This document shows positions 60,901 through 64,000 of a DNA stretch of 64,000 nt, in pieces. Both the position numbers and the translations under genes were made by a program. Each line of letters begins with the position of its first letter. Position 1 is the first letter of the stretch. The notes under the pieces were generated by a model that was not told the origin of the DNA, did no database searches, and saw nothing but the letters and a program-made list of their open reading frames with translations. This stretch comes from Opisthocomus hoazin (lineage: Eukaryota > Chordata > Aves > Opisthocomiformes > Opisthocomidae): NCBI RefSeq assembly GCF_030867145.1, contig NC_134433.1, positions 13,591,216 to 13,655,215 of the forward strand. Reading direction: 5' to 3'.

Positions 60901-63900
60901 ATCAACCAGACAAGATGTACATTAAAATCTAGATTTCAAAAGCTGTCAACTGCCTTCAGGCAATATATCTACATAAACACTAACAGACAATCAATGCTGT
61001 GTAGAGGTGTTTCATTTAAGTCAGTAAGGTGATCAGTGGACAGCTGCACATATTCAGAACTTCAGACCTGGATAACAACAATCCTTCACCAACACAATTC
61101 CAACCTGGAGTTCATCCACTTGACCATCTAACCACACGTCAGCATCTGGCGTATTTATGTTCTAACCAAGTATGTCTTTTACCAATGGGTCTTACTTCTC
61201 CAACTGGGTCATGAATTAAATTAAAGACAGCACCAGTTTTCTGAGCGGATTTGACCCAAGCATTGAAGCAGATGCCTGTCCCCATCTTTCCAACTAATAA
61301 GATACATTAATTTGCACAAGTTTTGCCAGGTACTTTTAACATCTACTTTCCACCCATACTTAGAAATACAAAAGGGACGACATCAAAAAGCACAGCAAAT
61401 AGAATGAAATAATGTACACTCTGGTGTCACTCCATTTAGTAAGACTGTTCTACTCCCACAGGCCCTACCATGGGTCCTAGTCCTACAACAACGAAAGCCA
61501 AAGTTTTTCTACTGAGAAGTGAACAAGACTGTGCAGGGAGGAGAATCACCTTAACTTCTTAGATTGCTCTCCTTAGGCACTGCTACAGTTTTAGACCACC
61601 GACCTCCATGAGAGAGGCATTTTGCATCTGTCTGAACACCACTCTCTGAAAGTAGCTGCCCTGTTGCAGCAGTCACCCTGTCCGCTCTGCAGCTGACACC
61701 GACTCACAGCAGGGTCCTAACTGGACAGATGGCTTTCGGCTTACTGAAAAAAATATTTAACACCATCCTCGATCCTGGATGTGTCTATTTGTGACAGTGG
61801 CTGTATCAAAATGAATCTGCTAGAATTAACTCTTCGTGAATATGATCAAAACTCACCACCTCTCTTCTTCACTTCCACTTGCTGCAGAATGTGAATCACC
61901 TCCTCTCTGACACTGAAAGTTGAACTTTTTTTTGCATCTTACAGAAACACGTGGGAGTAAATGCTGAAATGAGTCCAACAAGCCATGATTCAGCACACAT
62001 CGGCATTCTGGTAATCACTAGCTGAGCTGTTTACGAGGTATACTAAGAACCAGACTGTGCAAACTTTATTGCCTAGGTTATATTTTAGTAGCACTGTTCA
62101 TGAGAAAGGACGACAACTCCATGCCTTAGCCTAGCAAAAACTTTGCCCTGGATTTCTAGCAGGTTTCATATGTATGCAGACAGACTATCATAACATGTAG
62201 TTCTCAGGAAAATAAGTGGACCTAAATGACTCAAGGTTATTATACAGAAGCGATAAACACAGTCACTCTGCTCAATACTTTAACTCATAGTCTAGGCTCA
62301 TTTGATCATCCAGGCTTTCCACCACACTGAAGCTGAGATCAGGATGGTTGTTTTCATCTTTAATGCTACTCACCTCATGAAAGCACTTCCACTTTTCATT
62401 TTGAACTGCCTCCATTTCCTTTGCTATCCCTGAAACAGCTGGGAAACTGTCTCCACCCAATGCTCCTTGTGTCTGACATGTTCTCAGTGGTGGAATATAG
62501 TCACTTGATGGTGGACCTACAGCCTTCCATAAAAAACTATTAACTCCAGAAAAAGGGTTATTGGCATTTTGGCAAGTACCATCAGATCGGTTCCAGTGCC
62601 TTTCTTGAAAAGTTTGCTTAGAAAGCTGACTCATTCCAATTTCCTGGAGCAGCTTCTTTTGCTTTTCAGTGGCCTCTAATCCGTCCAGCTTCTCCTCTGT
62701 TCTGCACAGGGAATCTGCTGCCTGCTGCAACATGCTTTGAACAACCTTTAAATCAAGGACACACTTGCTGATGTGCTGCTCGTTTTGGGACAGACTACTC
62801 ATTCTTCTTCCAGGATCTCCTCCCACCTGCGCCAGCATGCATAGATCAGAGGCCTCACTTACGCTCTCCTCCTCTTCTGTATTGTCCTCTGTACCCAATT
62901 CTGAAAAGCCACCTTCCTCATAAACTGGCTTTTCCTCACAGTGCATTTCGGGAGATGCATACCGGTCTCTGATGGTAGCCTTATCTTCTTCCTTTTGATG
63001 CCTTTTTTCATTCTTTAGAGTTTGATCTAATCCAGCTCCTCCTTCCAGGAAGTCTTCATGAAGTTCTGGATAACTGGCAAAGATTTCATTGATTTCAAAG
63101 CTACAGAGGCTGTCATCCACATCACTGAGACCGAGGGTCATCTGGAGTTCAGAAGCTACATCACTTTTGTCCTGTGCAACTGGGTGTAGACTGGCTGATG
63201 CCTCATGGTCCACTAAAGCAATATTCTCCTCAGGAAAAATAGGGTATCTTGGGGCAGCAGAGCTGTCTGAAAAATTTGATGTTAAGTGGTAAGCTGCTTC
63301 TCCAACATCCAACAAACACACTGCTTTCATACATTTAGCAGTTAACATCTTCTAGAGATTACACCAACAACACTTACTGTTGCTGACAACATTGTGCCTG
63401 AACTTCATATATTACCCAGACTTACAGCCTTGAGTTTACGTTAGCTGTTAGGGTGGTAGCTAGAATTCACAGCTGAACGCTTTCTATTTTCAAACTCTGT
63501 CATAACATCTGTAATTGCTCACATTACAATTATTTATACTAGACCTTTATGGACTGAGGAACATGCTAAGTGAAGGACACGTGACACCTTCCTAGAAGAA
63601 ACTCACCAGTCTCAGTTACCTCTTTTCCCTGCGATTCCCCTGTTCTCTTCTGGTAGCTAAAAGCTGATGCCAAACAGATGTTCACATCTGCAAAACTAGC
63701 GGGTCTTAGTGCTTTTGACAGTTCATCAGCATGACCAGTCTGAGACTTAGTTAAGTCCTGTAATAAAAAAAAAAATTAATAAAAGACAGCTATATTTGAC
63801 AGTTCAATGTCTCTACCTTTTCTTTTCAGGTGGTTTGCCTCCATGATTAGAAAAGGACACTCAATGTTTAGATTGTGCTCAAAAAAGCCTCCCATCTAGA

Positions 63901-64000
63901 TTTAAGCAGAACAGCTTGAATCTGAATGGATGCAAACCTGCCATTTTAAATACATGAAAGGCTACAATTCTAGAAGTCACCTTTAAGTCATTTTTCAGTA
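45964..64000 (-). CDS. TEX14: TEX14, intercellular bridge-forming factor (3' part, about 20 exons, 5' end outside window)
   Basis: TEX14 holds germ-cell intercellular bridges open by binding CEP55 at the midbody and blocking ESCRT recruitment; its kinase domain is inactive (family knowledge). In 5'-3' order on the minus strand the exons are: 64000-63981 (partial), 63757-63607, 63266-62374, 61912-61857, 60693-60614, 60051-59785, 59222-59122, 58793-58632, 58074-57981, 57269-57179, 55855-55793, 54700-54573, 53766-53576, 52020-51969, 51453-51382, 48995-48878, 48683-48588, 48110-48092 (tentative), 46206-46178, 45997-45964. All are GT-AG, and phases match throughout, giving about 904 codons. Matches to human TEX14 as I recall it: LKNDLK at the pseudokinase end, [19 protein letters not shown], the CEP55 motif [61 protein letters not shown] and RIIVLDQS at the C-terminus. 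Confidence 0.9.
46178..46206 (-). CDS. TEX14: TEX14 29-base exon, EQLSSSSPF
   Basis: Acceptor ACTTACAG|GA, donor TTCAG|GTGAGC. Nine codons and two bases; with the last exon it gives [13 protein letters not shown], parallel to human [12 protein letters not shown]. Confidence 0.7.
48092..48110 (-). CDS. TEX14: Possible 19-base TEX14 micro-exon
   Basis: Strong acceptor TTTTCTCCTCTTAG|AA, weak donor CCTA|GTAACC. Reads TKDHSL and has exactly the phase (2 in, 0 out) needed to join the exons on either side, which parallels human NIKDQKV. Accepted only tentatively. Confidence 0.3.
48588..48683 (-). CDS. TEX14: TEX14 exon, [13 protein letters not shown]... (3' end uncertain)
   Basis: Acceptor TTCAACAG|GG is clear and [13 protein letters not shown] matches human TEX14. 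The donor is not: the only downstream GT gives CTTGG|GTTAGC, a poor site. If not spliced, the frame stops at TGA 48572-48574 after ADH, making an alternative last exon. Confidence 0.6.
48878..48995 (-). CDS. TEX14: TEX14 exon, [15 protein letters not shown]...
   Basis: Acceptor GTGAATAG|TT, donor GAAAG|GTACGA; 38 codons with two bases at each side. Lysine/glutamate-rich; ends TLAEETER, joining AHSTLDD as in human ERAHSTLDE. Confidence 0.85.
49738..49778. repeat. T-rich tract in TEX14 intron
   Basis: 41 bases almost entirely T with single C and G interruptions on the plus strand. Could be the remains of a poly(A) tail of a minus-strand insertion, but no element body was recognised next to it. 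Confidence 0.7.
51382..51453 (-). CDS. TEX14: TEX14 exon, ...[15 protein letters not shown]
   Basis: Preceded on the minus strand by a 16-base T run and CCCCTGTCTCAG|CA; donor AATTG|GTAAGA. Encodes [15 protein letters not shown], an almost exact match to human IDELPPPSQELLDDI. Confidence 0.88.
51969..52020 (-). CDS. TEX14: TEX14 exon, [17 protein letters not shown]
   Basis: Acceptor TTACACAG|GA, donor ATCTG|GTAAGT; 17 codons plus one base, a basic and serine-rich segment in phase with both neighbours. Confidence 0.78.
53576..53766 (-). CDS. TEX14: TEX14 exon, [15 protein letters not shown]...
   Basis: Acceptor TTGATTCTAG|AA, donor GAGCCT|GTAAGT; 63 codons plus two bases. Polar, serine-rich; joins in phase on both sides. 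Confidence 0.83.
54573..54700 (-). CDS. TEX14: TEX14 exon, [12 protein letters not shown]...
   Basis: Acceptor ATACTTCAG|AT, donor AGCTCAG|GTAACT; 128 bases. Contains TDIQDLSSI and [11 protein letters not shown], nearly identical to human TEX14 and among the best-conserved parts of the tail. Confidence 0.88.
55793..55855 (-). CDS. TEX14: TEX14 exon, [20 protein letters not shown]
   Basis: Acceptor CTTATTCCAG|TG, donor GATGT|GTGAGT; 63 bases, so skipping it would keep the frame. Ends EKD, followed by [11 protein letters not shown] as in the human KDISLTDIQDL. Confidence 0.82.
56912..56926. repeat. TA dinucleotide run
   Basis: About seven TA units in an AT-rich TEX14 intron. Confidence 0.8.
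57179..57269 (-). CDS. TEX14: TEX14 exon, [14 protein letters not shown]...
   Basis: Acceptor GTATTCAG|GA, donor GCCAG|GTAGAT; 29 codons with two bases at each side. KIL plus a following polar segment is consistent with the human MRKILGKNAE region. Confidence 0.78.
57981..58074 (-). CDS. TEX14: TEX14 exon, [14 protein letters not shown]...
   Basis: Very strong pyrimidine tract before acceptor CCCTTCAG|AC; donor TTCAG|GTAAAT. 31 codons plus one base. A second in-frame donor 15 bases earlier (57996, ATCAG|GTATTC) would remove five residues. Confidence 0.8.
58632..58793 (-). CDS. TEX14: TEX14 exon, [15 protein letters not shown]...
   Basis: Acceptor CTTTCACAG|GG, donor GGAC|GTAAGT; exactly 54 codons. 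SEQFITPDF corresponds to the human DEFLTPDPDYF block. Confidence 0.82.
59122..59222 (-). CDS. TEX14: TEX14 exon, [13 protein letters not shown]...
   Basis: Acceptor CATCCTAG|GG, donor CTAGA|GTATGT; 33 codons plus two bases. Its phase (1 in, 0 out) is what is needed between the neighbouring exons. The sequence is poorly conserved. Confidence 0.75.
59785..60051 (-). CDS. TEX14: TEX14 exon, [14 protein letters not shown]...
   Basis: Acceptor TTTGTGTAG|CT, donor CTGGAG|GTAAGG; 88 codons. Strong match to the human MEVKEMAKKAATGQL block, then an acidic serine-rich segment ([28 protein letters not shown]). Confidence 0.88.
60614..60693 (-). CDS. TEX14: TEX14 exon, [17 protein letters not shown]...
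   Basis: Acceptor TTATTATAG|GT, donor GAGGA|GTAAGT; 26 codons plus one base at each side. Ends MQSEWR, which joins to TEVKQMARR and parallels the human KWKMEVKEM region. Confidence 0.82.
61857..61912 (-). CDS. TEX14: TEX14 exon, [18 protein letters not shown]
   Basis: Acceptor CAACTTTCAG|TG, donor GGTG|GTGAGT; 18 codons plus two bases. Enters in phase 0 and leaves in phase 2, linking the large exon to the next one without a stop. Confidence 0.78.
62374..63266 (-). CDS. TEX14: TEX14 large exon with CEP55-binding motif
   Basis: Acceptor AATTTTTCAG|AC, donor GAG|GTGAGT; 893 bases, 297 codons. Contains [12 protein letters not shown], an acidic stretch, a predicted coiled-coil-like segment from ISKCVLDLK to QKKLLQE, and AVGPPSSDY (62497-62523). 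The open frame runs 5' to 63348 and 3' to a TGA at 62272, beyond both chosen splice sites, so alternative ends are possible. Confidence 0.88.
63607..63757 (-). CDS. TEX14: TEX14 exon, [12 protein letters not shown]...
   Basis: Acceptor TTATTACAG|GA, donor ACTG|GTGAGT; 50 codons plus one base, continuing LKNDLK with DLTKSQ as human does with DFTGAQ. An internal donor GAG|GTAACT at 63620 is also possible. Confidence 0.82.
63981..64000 (-). CDS. TEX14: TEX14 exon (partial at window edge)
   Basis: Last 20 bases of an exon entering from the right edge; reads LKNDLK with donor AAG|GTGACT. This is the end of the pseudokinase domain in TEX14. Confidence 0.75.

Larger units (their letters stand above)
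45998..63980 (-). other. TEX14: TEX14 introns
   Basis: AT-rich introns from about 0.1 to 2.6 kb. The longest, 48996-51381, holds a 41-base T-rich run at 49738-49778 and nothing else recognised. The intron at 55856-57178 has a TA run (56912-56926). No CR1 or other large repeat was recognised. A coding-like stretch of unknown origin lies at 47360-47700. Confidence 0.7.

Overview
The window is nuclear DNA from a vertebrate, almost certainly a bird. It has multi-exon genes with GT-AG introns and CR1 LINE fragments ending in the avian ATTCTATG tail. It also has an intact pinopsin gene, the pineal opsin kept in birds and absent from mammals. Gene identities come from recognising the spliced protein sequences; no database search was run.

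Three genes are visible. DOC2B (plus strand, coding 1132-35333) is complete in nine coding exons that join in phase to 398 codons and a stop. It encodes a double-C2-domain calcium sensor of exocytosis. Pinopsin (plus strand, coding 39313-42101) is complete in five exons giving 349 residues, with every canonical opsin residue checked present. TEX14 (minus strand, 45964 to beyond 64000) enters from the right edge at the end of its pseudokinase domain. It runs leftwards through about 20 small exons to a stop at 45964-45966. The proposed exons keep one open frame of about 904 codons, and include the motif by which TEX14 binds CEP55 in germ-cell bridges.

Layout: 1-1131 is a GC/CpG-rich upstream region; 1132-37.4 kb is DOC2B with large GC-rich introns interrupted by AT-rich islands; 37.4-39.15 kb is a short intergenic gap with simple repeats; 39.16-42.6 kb is pinopsin with two TATA boxes; 42.6-45 kb is the convergent intergenic region; 45-64 kb is the AT-rich TEX14 tail. 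Base composition changes clearly between the pinopsin 3' end and TEX14. DOC2B and pinopsin are in tandem and pinopsin and TEX14 are convergent. The three genes do not form a functional pathway (synaptic release, pineal light sensing, germ-cell bridges); they are only neighbours.

No tRNA, rRNA, CRISPR or prokaryotic-type system was seen. The best leads are a stop-free 210-base intron in DOC2B, alternative starts and splice choices in pinopsin and TEX14, and unexplained AT-rich islands inside DOC2B introns.
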